Positions 33,414 through 41,350 of a stretch of DNA of 64,000 nt are shown one piece after another. The notes under the pieces are model-generated. The model had not been told where the DNA came from. It did not search any database and was given only the letters and a program-made list of their open reading frames with translations. Made by a program: the position numbers and the translations under genes. This DNA comes from Kitasatospora indigofera. Its GTDB lineage: Bacteria; Actinomycetota; Actinomycetes; Streptomycetales; Streptomycetaceae. Numbering within the stretch: the first letter of the stretch is position 1; each line of letters opens with the position of its first letter. Location: assembly GCF_014655955.1 (NCBI RefSeq), contig NZ_BNBO01000001.1:381429-445428 (forward strand). Reading direction: 5' to 3'.

Positions 33414-34316
33414 GTGAGCGCGGCGGCTGCGGGGACATGGAAGCTCGGGGACAAGGAGGTCAACCGGATCGGCTACGGCGCGATGCGGCTGACCGGCAAC
33501 GGCATGGCCGGGAACTCGGACGGCCCGCCGATCGACCGCGACCACGCCGTCCGCCTGCTGCGCCGGGCGGTCGACCAGGGCGTCAACCACATCGACACGG
33601 CCTCCTTCTACTTCTCCCCGCTGCGCTCGGCCAACGAGCTGATCAACCGCGCGTTGTCGTCCGGGCAGGACGACGTGGTCGTCGTGACCAAGGTCGGGCC
33701 GTGCCGCGATCCGTCCGGCGAGTGGCACGCCATGGCACGCCCGGGCCGGCTGCGCGGCCAGGTGGAGGAGAACCTGCGGCAGCTCGGCCGGGACCACCTC
33801 GACGTGGTGAACCTGCGCCGCAACGGTCCTGACATGCCCTCCGTCGCGGAGCACTTCGGCGCGCTCGCCGAGCTGCGTGAGGCGGGGCTGATCCGGCACC
33901 TGGGCCTCTCCAACGTCGGGCCCGAGCACGTCGCGGAGGCCCGGGCGATCGCCCCGGTGGTCTGCGTGCAGAACCCCTACGGACTCGACTGGCGCCGGGC
34001 CGACGACAGCGGCCTGGTGGACCTCTGCGGTGAACTCGGCATCGCCTTCGTCCCCTTCTTCGCGGTCGCCGGACTGCGCCGCGAGGCGGCCGCCGGGCAG
34101 GAGCGGGACGACCGGGTCCGGGCGGTCGCCCGCGCCCACGCCGCCACGCCGGCCCAGGTGCGGCTCGCCTGGACCCTCCACCGCGGGCCGCACGTGCTGG
34201 CGATCCCCGGGACGAGCGACCCGGCGCACCTGGACGAGAACATCGCGGCGGCCGCCCTGCGGCTGACCCCGGCGGAGATGGAGCTGCTCGGGGCGCCGGT
34301 CGCTGACGGGCCGTGA
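33414..34316 (+). CDS. Aldo/keto reductase
   Basis: 300 residues from GTG 33414. Family motifs: VNRIGYGAMRLTGNG, the catalytic Asp/Tyr region NHIDTASFYFSPLRSANELI, Lys in DDVVVVTKVGPC, the barrel strand DHLDVVNLRRNGPD and GLIRHLGLSNVGPEHVAEA. NADPH-binding C-terminus: VRLAWTLHRGPHVLAIPGTS followed by HLDENIAAAALRLTPAE. Note FYFSP where many have YGxG, but the Tyr is kept. Cytosolic NADPH-dependent reductase of carbonyl compounds; substrate unknown. Monocistronic. Confidence 0.94.
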   Translation: MSAAAAGTWKLGDKEVNRIGYGAMRLTGNGMAGNSDGPPIDRDHAVRLLRRAVDQGVNHIDTASFYFSPLRSANELINRALSSGQDDVVVVTKVGPCRDPSGEWHAMARPGRLRGQVEENLRQLGRDHLDVVNLRRNGPDMPSVAEHFGALAELREAGLIRHLGLSNVGPEHVAEARAIAPVVCVQNPYGLDWRRADDSGLVDLCGELGIAFVPFFAVAGLRREAAAGQERDDRVRAVARAHAATPAQVRLAWTLHRGPHVLAIPGTSDPAHLDENIAAAALRLTPAEMELLGAPVADGP

Positions 34317-34468
34317 TCCCATCCCCCCGCTCGCCGGCACCGCCCGGCGCGAAGGTGGCCGAGGGACGGAAAACGGCCAGGGCGCCGGCGGGCGGCCGTT
34401 CTAGGATCGGTCCGGTCCGTCCGCCGGGCACCGGTGCGGCGGTTGTCGAGGGGGATCCGGGGGCGCCG

Positions 34469-35356
34469 ATGCGATGGCGACGGGGTGGGAAGGCAGCGTA
34501 CGGGCAGGCCCGGGTCGCGCGCGAGCACGTCCAGGATTCGGCCGGGCCCCTCCCCTCGGCGGCGGCCGTGCCCCGTCGGTGGGGGGAGCGGGGCGAGCAC
34601 TGGAAGGAGTGGCTGCGGCGCTCGCCGGGCGGGGTCGACCTGCTCGTCTGGTGGACGGACGCGGGCGGCGACATCCGCAGCCTGGTCGGGGACGCCCGGT
34701 ACCGGGAGCGGCTCGCCGAGCTGCTGTCGCGGGCCTCGCCGCGCGACTGCGCGGCCCTCGGGCTCGGCTGCACCCGCCGGATCGACCGGTCCTGCCGGGA
34801 GCCCTGGACCTGCGCCCTCGACCCGGTGGGCCCGCCGGGCGCCGGGCCCCGTCCGAGCCGCTGCGGTCCGGTGCCGGGCGCCTGCGACGCCTTCACGGAC
34901 TGCTGGACGGAGTTCGGAGTCACCGTACGCTTCACCGCCGACGACCGGCACCGGGCCGTGCACCTTCGGGACCGGGCCGACAGCGACCGGGTGAGCCTGT
35001 GGGTGGACGGGGTCCCGGTGGCGGAGGGGGCCTGGCTGGACGAGTCCGGCCGCTGGGTGGACGAGCGCCTCTACGTGGTCGATGCTGCGGGCCCGGAGGA
35101 CCATCCCGAGCAGGACTTCACCTTCGGCCACCTCGGCCACGTGATCCTCTCGGTGGTCGTCCACGACGTCGAGCGGGCCACCACGCAGGTTCTCGTGCCG
35201 ACCGCCGCGGAGAGCTGGACCGATCCGGTGGTGCGGCGGGACGGCGACACCTGGCGCCTCTACCCGCACCGGGCCGCCGTCGACGCCGGCCGGCCCGACC
35301 GCGTCCTCCCGGTCGAGCCGCCCGCCGGACCGGCCGGCGTGGTCCCGGCGGTCTAA
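34469..35356 (+). CDS. Hypothetical protein with cysteine-rich middle region
   Basis: 295 residues from ATG 34469; a TAGGAT -10-like hexamer at 34402-34407 makes the in-frame ATG at 34313 unlikely. N-terminal RWRRGGKAAYGQARVAREHV, then GEHWKEWLRRSPGGVDLLVW and a Cys-rich centre (DCAALGLGCTRRIDRSCREP, WTCALD, CGPVPGACDAFTDC) with about seven cysteines. The C-terminal domain is beta-rich (DRVSLWVDGVPVAEGAWLDE, FGHLGHVILSVVVHDVERAT). No signal peptide. Unknown family. Its TAA and the TAG of the convergent next gene overlap at CTAA (35353-35356). Confidence 0.65.
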   Translation: MRWRRGGKAAYGQARVAREHVQDSAGPLPSAAAVPRRWGERGEHWKEWLRRSPGGVDLLVWWTDAGGDIRSLVGDARYRERLAELLSRASPRDCAALGLGCTRRIDRSCREPWTCALDPVGPPGAGPRPSRCGPVPGACDAFTDCWTEFGVTVRFTADDRHRAVHLRDRADSDRVSLWVDGVPVAEGAWLDESGRWVDERLYVVDAAGPEDHPEQDFTFGHLGHVILSVVVHDVERATTQVLVPTAAESWTDPVVRRDGDTWRLYPHRAAVDAGRPDRVLPVEPPAGPAGVVPAV

Positions 35357-35997
35357 CCCCCGTGCCGGTGCGTGCCGCAGCGGTTCGCGAACGGCTTCTT
35401 GAGCCCCTGGACCTGGCGGAGTTCGGCCTGCCACCGGAGGTCGATGACGCCGCGTCGCAGGACGAAGAGCTGATTGGCCTGGCGGGCCAGCAGGGCGCGG
35501 TAGGCCTGGACCGGGCCGTCCGCCTCGGGGACCAGCTCCCGCACCAGGTCCTCCAGGAAGCAGAACGGGCAGCCCCACGTGAGGATGTTGCGGTCCCTCC
35601 CGACCCCGGCCGCCTCCAGCCCCCAGACCACGAGTCCGCCGTCCGGCCCGACCCCGATCACCAGGCCCTGCGTCGCCTCCTCCTGGCAGACCGCCAGGAG
35701 CCGGAGCCGGAACTCCTCGGGGTCGACCCCGCGGGCCGGCCCCACGTAGCGGGAGGCGAAGAGTTCGACCAGGCCGGTCAGGTGGGTCAGCAGGGTGAGG
35801 CCGATCAGCACCCAGGAGACGGGCACCAGCCAGCCGGGCCCCGTCGACCAGCCGACCGCGAGCCCGGCGCTGCACCAGAAGCCGGCCGCCAGCCGGTCGG
35901 TGAGCCGCGGTCCGCCGCTCCGGAGCCACACCCGCAGCACCGACCAGCCCGCCAGCACCGGTATCGCCAGTACGCCGAACGCCTGCCACCCGTCCAT
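35353..35997 (-). CDS. Small membrane protein with cytosolic domain, unknown
   Basis: 214 residues from ATG 35997. Three membrane segments at the N-terminus: AFGVLAIPVLAGWSVLRVWL, FWCSAGLAVGWSTGP, and WLVPVSWVLIGLTLLTHLTG. A cytosolic domain of about 130 residues follows (EEFRLRLLAVCQEEATQGLV, ILTWGCPFCFLEDLVRELVP) ending in HRHGG. The GCPFCF motif (CxxC) might be redox-active or metal-binding. Family not recognised. Convergent and stop-overlapping with the preceding plus-strand gene. Confidence 0.68.
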   Translation of the reverse strand: MDGWQAFGVLAIPVLAGWSVLRVWLRSGGPRLTDRLAAGFWCSAGLAVGWSTGPGWLVPVSWVLIGLTLLTHLTGLVELFASRYVGPARGVDPEEFRLRLLAVCQEEATQGLVIGVGPDGGLVVWGLEAAGVGRDRNILTWGCPFCFLEDLVRELVPEADGPVQAYRALLARQANQLFVLRRGVIDLRWQAELRQVQGLKKPFANRCGTHRHGG

Positions 35998-36139
35998 CGC
36001 CGCCCCCTTGCGCGATCGCGCGGCCGCCGGCCGCCCCCGGGGGCAGGATGCCCGTGCCGGTACCGGCGCATCCGTGCGGAGCTGACAATTCGTCAGTCGC
36101 ACGGCTGTGGAAAGCCGTTGCCTTCGGACGGGTCTCGTC

Positions 36140-36793
36140 TCAGCGCCGGGGCGCGGCCGCGGCGACCGCCAGCACCAGGGCGCCGGCGAACACGGCGTCC
36201 CGGGCGGCCGTGGCGACACCCCAGGGCGGTGCCTCCGGCCGGGGCCCTCGCCTCGGCCGGACCTCGTCCTCGGGGTCGACGGTGAGGGTGACGGGTTCGC
36301 CGACGTCCGGCCGCTGCCCGGCGGTCTCGGTCCTGAAGCTCCAGCGTGCGCCGTCGGGCCCGACCACGTTGTAGTAGAAGAGCGGCCCCGGATCGAGGCC
36401 GGCCCCGTCCCCCGACTGCCAGTGCCGGCCCACCACGCCGGGTACGGTGACCCCGCGGTCGTGGAGCACCTGTTGATCCGACCAGAGCCAGGTCAGCACG
36501 CCGAAAGCCGCGCCGCCGAGCAGCACGGCGGCCGCGGCGAGGTACAGGAGCGCGGCCACCCCGGTGGGCGGGTCCAGGTCGCGGGCGGTCCAGGCGACGG
36601 ACCCGATCAGTGCGCCGCAGGACGCCACCGCGATCACGAACCGGACCACCGGGTTCCCGTCGCTCAGCCGGTCGACCGTCACGAGCGCCCAGGATCCGCC
36701 CAGTACCAGTCCTACCTGTACGCCGAGGGCCAGGACGAAGCGGACCACGGCGCCGGGCGCCCCGCCACCCCGGATGTCGAAGTCCTCCGTCAT
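36140..36793 (-). CDS. DUF3592-like membrane protein
   Basis: 217 residues from ATG 36793 (ATG 36811 is possible). Four membrane segments: FVLALGVQVGLVLGGSWALV, VVRFVIAVASCGALIGSVAW, GVAALLYLAAAAVLLGGAAF and a C-terminal VFAGALVLAVAAAA. Between the third and last is a beta-domain typical of DUF3592 proteins (VTVPGVVGRHWQSG, GPLFYYNVVGPDGARWSFRT, VGEPVTLTVDPED). Function of the family is unknown. A TTGACC on the minus strand about 30 bp upstream may be its -35. Confidence 0.72.
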   Translation of the reverse strand: MTEDFDIRGGGAPGAVVRFVLALGVQVGLVLGGSWALVTVDRLSDGNPVVRFVIAVASCGALIGSVAWTARDLDPPTGVAALLYLAAAAVLLGGAAFGVLTWLWSDQQVLHDRGVTVPGVVGRHWQSGDGAGLDPGPLFYYNVVGPDGARWSFRTETAGQRPDVGEPVTLTVDPEDEVRPRRGPRPEAPPWGVATAARDAVFAGALVLAVAAAAPRR

Positions 36794-37192
36794 GCCACCA
36801 AGGGTGACCATGGTGTTGCGAACGGTCAAGGCCCGGACGGGGTGCGGGGTTCGGGTGCGTGGCCCGAGGGGTGCGGTCCGGCGGCCCGCGGAGCCCGTCA
36901 ACGGCCGGGCGCTGCCCCGCCGTACCGACACGGGACGACAAGGGTGGTGTTTGGCAGGGGAGTTGCGGGGCAGGCGGAGCGCAGGCAGGCGGCGCGGTCC
37001 GGATGGCGGAACCGCATCCGGGTGGCCACTGCCGAGGCTCAGACCCGGCCGCCGAGACATCACTCTCCGGCGGCCGGGGAGCCGGGGTCCCTGCCCCTCA
37101 CGGGACCGGGCCCGGCGGCGAAGACCGGCAGCGGCAGCGGGCCAGGTGCCGGTCCGGCCGGGAATCCGCAGTCAGGGCCGGCGGGGCGCCGG
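36794..37192. other. 399-bp gap
   Basis: Between the DUF3592-like gene start and the siderophore-interacting gene end. Holds the TTGACC-containing minus-strand promoter near 36815-36832. The rest is GC-rich with no gene that I can support. Confidence 0.45.
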
Positions 37193-38032
37193 TCAGGCGG
37201 TGGGAGTCTCCTGCTCGGCCTCGACCTGGGCGTTCCACTCGCGCTTGGAGGACTGCCAGCCGTCCTCGTTGTGGCCGAGCCGCCAGTAGCCCGAGATCGA
37301 CAGGTCCTCGCGCGGAATGCCCTGCTCGACCCGCAGCTGCCGGCGCAGCTCCTTCACGAAGCCCGCCTCGCCGTGCACGAAGGCGTGCACCCGGCCTGCC
37401 GGGAACTCCAGCGCTCGGACGGCCTCCACCAGCGCCTCGCCGAACGGCCGGTCGCCGCGGTGCAGCCAGACCACCTCGGCGTCGGTGGCGATCTTCTGCT
37501 CCTCCTCGGGGCCCGCCACCTCCACGAAGGCGCGGACCACCGCGCCGGCCGGCAGGGCCTCCAGTGCGGCGGCGATCGCGGGCAGGGCGCTCTCGTCACC
37601 GGCCAGCAGGTGCCAGTCGGCGGCCGGGTCCGGCGTGTAGCCGCCCCCGGGGCCGTTGAACCGCACCACGTCGCCGGGCTGCGCGCGGGCCGCCCACGGG
37701 CCGGCCAGGCCCTCGTCGCCGTGGACGACGAAGTCGATCGCGAGCTGCCGCAGCTCCTGGTCCCAGGAGCGCACCGTGTACGTCCGCGTCACCGGCCACT
37801 GCTCACGGGGGAACTCGGCGCGGATCCGCTCCAGGTCGAACGGCTCGGGGTAGCTGACCCCCGGGGCCGGGAACAGCAGCTTCACGTAGTGGTCGGTGCA
37901 GGTGTCCGCGCTGAACGCGGCGAGCCCGTCGCCGCCGAGCACGACTCGCTGCATGTGCGGGGTGATCCGCTCGGTGCGCACGACCTCCGCCGTGTGCGGC
38001 TTGCGGATCCTGCGGGGCGGTTGCTCTGCCAT
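37193..38032 (-). CDS. Siderophore-interacting protein (FAD/NADPH ferric reductase family)
   Basis: 279 residues. The FAD-binding domain begins RKPHTAEVVRTERITPHMQR, with the FAD signature TRTYTVRSWDQELRQLAIDF and VVHGDEGLAGPWAARAQPGD. The NAD(P) part has WHLLAGDESALPAIAAALEA, then FVHGEAGFVKELRRQLRVEQ and the family end DLSISGYWRLGHNEDGW. ViuB/SIP proteins release iron from ferric siderophores by reduction in the cytoplasm. GGGAG sits 8 nt upstream. The 38051-38072 segment has a weak dyad that could be an iron box, but its match to the IdeR/DmdR consensus is poor. Confidence 0.94.
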   Translation of the reverse strand: MAEQPPRRIRKPHTAEVVRTERITPHMQRVVLGGDGLAAFSADTCTDHYVKLLFPAPGVSYPEPFDLERIRAEFPREQWPVTRTYTVRSWDQELRQLAIDFVVHGDEGLAGPWAARAQPGDVVRFNGPGGGYTPDPAADWHLLAGDESALPAIAAALEALPAGAVVRAFVEVAGPEEEQKIATDAEVVWLHRGDRPFGEALVEAVRALEFPAGRVHAFVHGEAGFVKELRRQLRVEQGIPREDLSISGYWRLGHNEDGWQSSKREWNAQVEAEQETPTA

Positions 38033-38330
38033 GGTGCGCTCCCTCGATAGCACGTAAGTTCGCCAACGTAACACCTCCTGCTGGTGATCACCTGCTACGG
38101 GTCCTCGGTTGCCGCGCGCCCCTCCGGTCACCCGGCGGCTCCCGGGCCCACCGTGCTGACAGGCCGTCGGCCGGCCTCCGCCGGTGCGTACCGCCGTACG
38201 TGGCGGGGTTGCGCCGGGCGGGTGAGCCACCGGGGTTGCGCGGCCGCACATCGCGCCGGGGTGTGGGTTGCTGGGAGCCGCGCGGAGCACTCCGCTCCCG
38301 CGATCTCCCTTTCGCAACAAGGAGTTTCCT

Positions 38331-39227
38331 GTGCGCAGAAGACTGCTGACCGCCGCCGTGCTGGTCCTGGCCGCCGCCGCGGCTACCGCGGCGCCCGCCC
38401 ACGGCACGGCCCCGGTCCGGTCCGTCACCACCACCGACGGCCTGGCCCGGGAGGGCCTGCGGTCCGTCGGCCTGACCGACGACCAGCGGCTGGTCGAGTT
38501 CCCCGTCTCGAACCCCGACCGGGTCCGGGTGATCGGCCCGGTCGACGGCCTGGCCGGTGACCAGCGTCTGGTCGGCATCGACTACCGGGTGCAGAACGGA
38601 CTGCTGTACGGGGTCGGCGACCAGGGCGGGATCTACACCCTGGACGACGGCACCGGCTGCGCGACCAAGGTCTCGCAGCTGACCGTGGCACTCCAGGGCA
38701 GCTACTTCGGGGTCGACTTCAACCCGGCCGCGAACCGCCTGCGGATCGTCTCCGACACCGGCCAGAACCTGCGCCACAACATCGACGACCCGGCCGGTGC
38801 ACCGGCCGCCGGCACCACCGCCACCGACGGCACGCTGACCAATCCCGCCGTGCCCCCGGCCACCACCGGCACCACGGCGCTCGGGGTGACCGGGGTCGGT
38901 TACACCAACAACGACCTGAACGCCGCGACCGCCACCACCCTCTTCGCCGTCGACACCACGCTCGACCGGGTCGACCTGCAGTCCCCGGCCAATGCCGGCA
39001 CGCTCGCCCCCACCGGCCTGCTCGGTGTCGACGCCGGACCCGACGCCGGCTTCGACGTCTACTACTCGCCCGGCCGGGGGACCAACCACGGCTACGCGGC
39101 CCTGGAGGCCGCCGGACAGCGTGGGCTCTACCGGGTGGACGTCCTGACCGGCCGGGCCGTCGCCCTCGGCAGCTTCCCGGCCGGCGCCCGGGTGGTCGAC
39201 CTGGCCCTGCCGCTCGCCCAGGACTGA
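38331..39227 (+). CDS. Secreted DUF4394 protein
   Basis: 298 residues from GTG 38331 with AAGGAG upstream. MRRRLLTAAVLVLAAAAATA is a signal peptide (cut near APAHG). The mature part is a DUF4394 beta-propeller-like domain: RLVEFPVSNPDRVRVIGPVD, GIDYRVQNGLLYGVGDQGGI, GSYFGVDFNPAANRLRIVSD, TGQNLRHN, VGYTNNDLNAATATTLFAVD and GLYRVDVLTGRAVALGSFPA. Two cysteine-poor halves with repeated NPA/NRLRIVS signature. Exported; role unknown, perhaps envelope binding. Divergent from the siderophore-interacting gene. Confidence 0.9.
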   Translation: MRRRLLTAAVLVLAAAAATAAPAHGTAPVRSVTTTDGLAREGLRSVGLTDDQRLVEFPVSNPDRVRVIGPVDGLAGDQRLVGIDYRVQNGLLYGVGDQGGIYTLDDGTGCATKVSQLTVALQGSYFGVDFNPAANRLRIVSDTGQNLRHNIDDPAGAPAAGTTATDGTLTNPAVPPATTGTTALGVTGVGYTNNDLNAATATTLFAVDTTLDRVDLQSPANAGTLAPTGLLGVDAGPDAGFDVYYSPGRGTNHGYAALEAAGQRGLYRVDVLTGRAVALGSFPAGARVVDLALPLAQD

Positions 39228-39547
39228 CGGTGCGGGACCTGACGCTCCGCTGAACTCGCGCGGCGGCCGGCAGCCGGCCTTGCCCGCGTACTGAGTACCC
39301 CCCCGCGGCCTGGAAAGGCCGACGGACGGGAGCCGCCCACCGTCTCCGGTGTCGCGAGCGGCCCCCGCCCGGCGCGTCCGGCGTCTGCCTTGAGAACACC
39401 GCCGGATGCACCCTGACTTCGAGACGGCCCCCGCGCCGGATTGGTGCCGGACGGGACGAATCCGTCCACGGCCCGCCGGGCCCGTGCCGGTCACCCGCCG
39501 CTCCGCCGTCGCGCCCCGGCCTCCGCCGAGCCGGCCCCGACGGCCCG

Positions 39548-39592
39548 CCGTGAACCGGCCGCCCGTGAACCGACCGTCCGTGAACCGGCCCG
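39548..39592. repeat. 15-bp tandem repeat in a 436-bp gap
   Basis: CCGTGAACCGGCC starts at 39548, 39563 (with one change, CCGTGAACCGACC) and 39578: three copies, period 15. It lies in the gap 39228-39663 between convergent DUF4394 and MpaB-like genes, which otherwise holds only GC-rich sequence and a GCCGGCAGCCGGC hairpin near 39266. Confidence 0.55.
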
Positions 39593-39663
39593 CCGTCCCC
39601 GGCCGTGGCCGTCACCGCGGCCGTCCCCGGCCGCCGCTGTCACCGCCGCCCCGCCGGGTACGG

Positions 39664-40617
39664 TCATCCGTGCGGCGGTCGGTCCGCCTCGGCCGCCCCC
39701 GCGACGGGGCTCCCGCCGCCGTCCCCGGGCCCGGCCTTCGTGCGCTCCGCGGGAGCGGCCATCGCCCAGCGGATCGCCCGGGTGACGCCGTGCCCGAGCA
39801 GCGGCACCGCGGTCCGCTCGACCAGCGGCAGCCGGGGCAGCCGCAGTTCGGCCCGGGCCCAGCCGGGCAGCAGGGTCACGGCGCCGGCTGCCAGCGCGGT
39901 GTACGCGGGGCGGGCCGCCAGCGGCAGCGGCGGCCGCAGCAGCAGGTACCGCGCGGTGTCGAAGGCCTCGTCGGTGGCCCGCAGTTCGGGCCGGTAGGCG
40001 TCGATCAGCACGGCGAGTTCACGTTGGTCCCGGGGCGGGTCGACGACGCCGAGCGCGGCGGCCACCCGGGCGGCGTCCGCGACGTACCCGTCGTACCCCG
40101 CGTCGTCCAGCGGCCGGGCGCCGTAGCGGCGGTGGGCCCGGAGGAAGCTGTCGACCTCGGCGGCGTGCACCCAGCCGAGCAGGTGCGGATCGGCCGCGTG
40201 GTACGGCTGCCCGTCCGCCGTCGTGCCGCGGATCCGCTCGTGGACGGCCCGCACGCGGTCGACGGCACGCCGGGCGTCCTCGGCGGTGCCGAAGGTGGTC
40301 ACCGCGAGGAAGGTGCTGGTGCGCTGCAGCCGGCCCCAGGGGTCGCCCCGGAAGCCCGAGTGGCCGGCCACGGCGGCCATCGCGACCGGGTGCAGGGACT
40401 GCAGCAGCAGGGCGCTGAGTCCGCCGATGAACATGGCGGCGTCACCGTGCACGGCCCGGACGGGGCGTTCCGGGCCGAACCACCGGGGGCCGGGGGTGTC
40501 GTGGATCCGGCTGCGGTTGGCCGGACCCTGCGGACCGGCCACCCGCGCGAACAGCTCGGCCCCGAACCGTCGCCGGACGGCCTCCAGGGCGGGTATCGCG
40601 AGGGAGTACGCGCTCAC
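39664..40617 (-). CDS. MpaB/DUF2236-family oxygenase-like protein
   Basis: 317 residues from GTG 40617; TACAGT (complement 40625-40630) lies 7 nt upstream, so leaderless. Family features: VHGDAAMFIGGLSALLLQSL, HPVAMAAVAGHSGFRGDPWG, RLQRTSTFLAVTTFGTAEDA, RAVDRVRAVHERIRGTTADG and HAADPHLLGWVHAAEVDSFL. The histidines (HGDAAMFIGG, HPVAMA, HLLGWVH) are the predicted haem/metal-binding positions of latex-clearing-protein/MpaB relatives. Probably a haem oxygenase acting on a polyisoprenoid or similar; substrate unknown. Confidence 0.9.
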   Translation of the reverse strand: MSAYSLAIPALEAVRRRFGAELFARVAGPQGPANRSRIHDTPGPRWFGPERPVRAVHGDAAMFIGGLSALLLQSLHPVAMAAVAGHSGFRGDPWGRLQRTSTFLAVTTFGTAEDARRAVDRVRAVHERIRGTTADGQPYHAADPHLLGWVHAAEVDSFLRAHRRYGARPLDDAGYDGYVADAARVAAALGVVDPPRDQRELAVLIDAYRPELRATDEAFDTARYLLLRPPLPLAARPAYTALAAGAVTLLPGWARAELRLPRLPLVERTAVPLLGHGVTRAIRWAMAAPAERTKAGPGDGGGSPVAGAAEADRPPHG

Positions 40618-40773
40618 GCCTGCCACTGTAGGCCCGTGGGTCCGCCGAGGGGAGCCGGTCCGCGCACCGGGGCCCGTGCAGGACCGCCCGCGGGGCACCG
40701 GCCCGCGCCTTCGGCCCCGCCCTGGCCCTGCCCTGCCGTCCCGGCCCGGCCCGGCCCGTCGTCCCGCCCCGCC

Positions 40774-41193
40774 TCAGCCCTCGGTCCAGCCGTGCCTGCG
40801 CCCGAACTGCAGCAGCCCGCGCCGCACCTGGAGGATCTGCTCCCCGGTCAGCGTCGGCGCGCATTCCATCAGGAGTTCGGTGACCTCGTACCGGAACTCC
40901 TGCGCGGTCAGCACGTCGCACAGGGAGTCGTCGTCCTCGCCGGCCACCGCGGGTGCGGTCCCCGCCGGAGCCGCGGGCTGGGCGGCGGCCCCGGCGGGCA
41001 GGCGCACCGAGGAGGCCTTGAGGCCGCGGTCCCCGTCCTCGATCTCGAACTCGACCGCCAGGCCCGAACGCACCGCGGCCTCCGGGATCAGCATGTCGTT
41101 CGCATGCAGGAAGACGTCCTCCCCGCCGTGGTCGGGGGCGATGAACCCGTAACCCCGAGCACTGTCGTACCGCACCACACGACCGGTAACCAC
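40774..41193 (-). CDS. Cold-shock-domain protein with C-terminal extension
   Basis: 139 residues from GTG 41193. An N-terminal cold-shock domain carries RNP1 (ARGYGFIAP) and RNP2 (DVFLHANDM) motifs for single-stranded nucleic-acid binding, followed by ELRSGL-like VRSGLAVEFEIEDGDRGLKA. An Ala/Pro linker joins a helical C-terminal domain (LCDVLTAQEFRYEVTELLME, TLTGEQILQVRRGLLQFGRR), as in the longer Streptomyces CSD proteins rather than the 67-residue CspA type. The 5' region is a hexanucleotide microsatellite (41211-41278) that could influence expression. Confidence 0.92.
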   Translation of the reverse strand: MVTGRVVRYDSARGYGFIAPDHGGEDVFLHANDMLIPEAAVRSGLAVEFEIEDGDRGLKASSVRLPAGAAAQPAAPAGTAPAVAGEDDDSLCDVLTAQEFRYEVTELLMECAPTLTGEQILQVRRGLLQFGRRHGWTEG

Positions 41194-41210
41194 ACGAACC
41201 CCCACCAACA

Positions 41211-41278
41211 GCGAAACCGAAACCGAAACCGAAACCGGCACTGGCACCGAAACCGAAAACCGACACCGAAACCGACAC
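41211..41278. repeat. (GAAACC)n microsatellite upstream of the cold-shock gene
   Basis: GAAACC units run in an uninterrupted block of about four, then degenerate copies (GGCACT, GGCACC, GAAACC, GAAAACC, GACACC) to 41278. It starts 18 bp upstream of the GTG start of the CSD gene, in its leader/promoter. It reads in frame with the CSD gene as a Val/Ser repeat (VPVSVSVSVS), which I consider untranslated. Confidence 0.8.
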
Positions 41279-41350
41279 CCGGGCCCTGTGCCCGAAAACC
41301 TCCGCCGAACAGTAGTCCAGTCCGAGCCCGGGCCCGAGGCCGGGCAGTAC

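Noticed and set aside
38051..38072. Iron box (IdeR/DmdR type) upstream of the siderophore-interacting gene
   Set aside because: CGTAAGTT-CGCC-AACGTAAC has only partial dyad symmetry and too many mismatches to the 19-bp consensus; not listed as a site.
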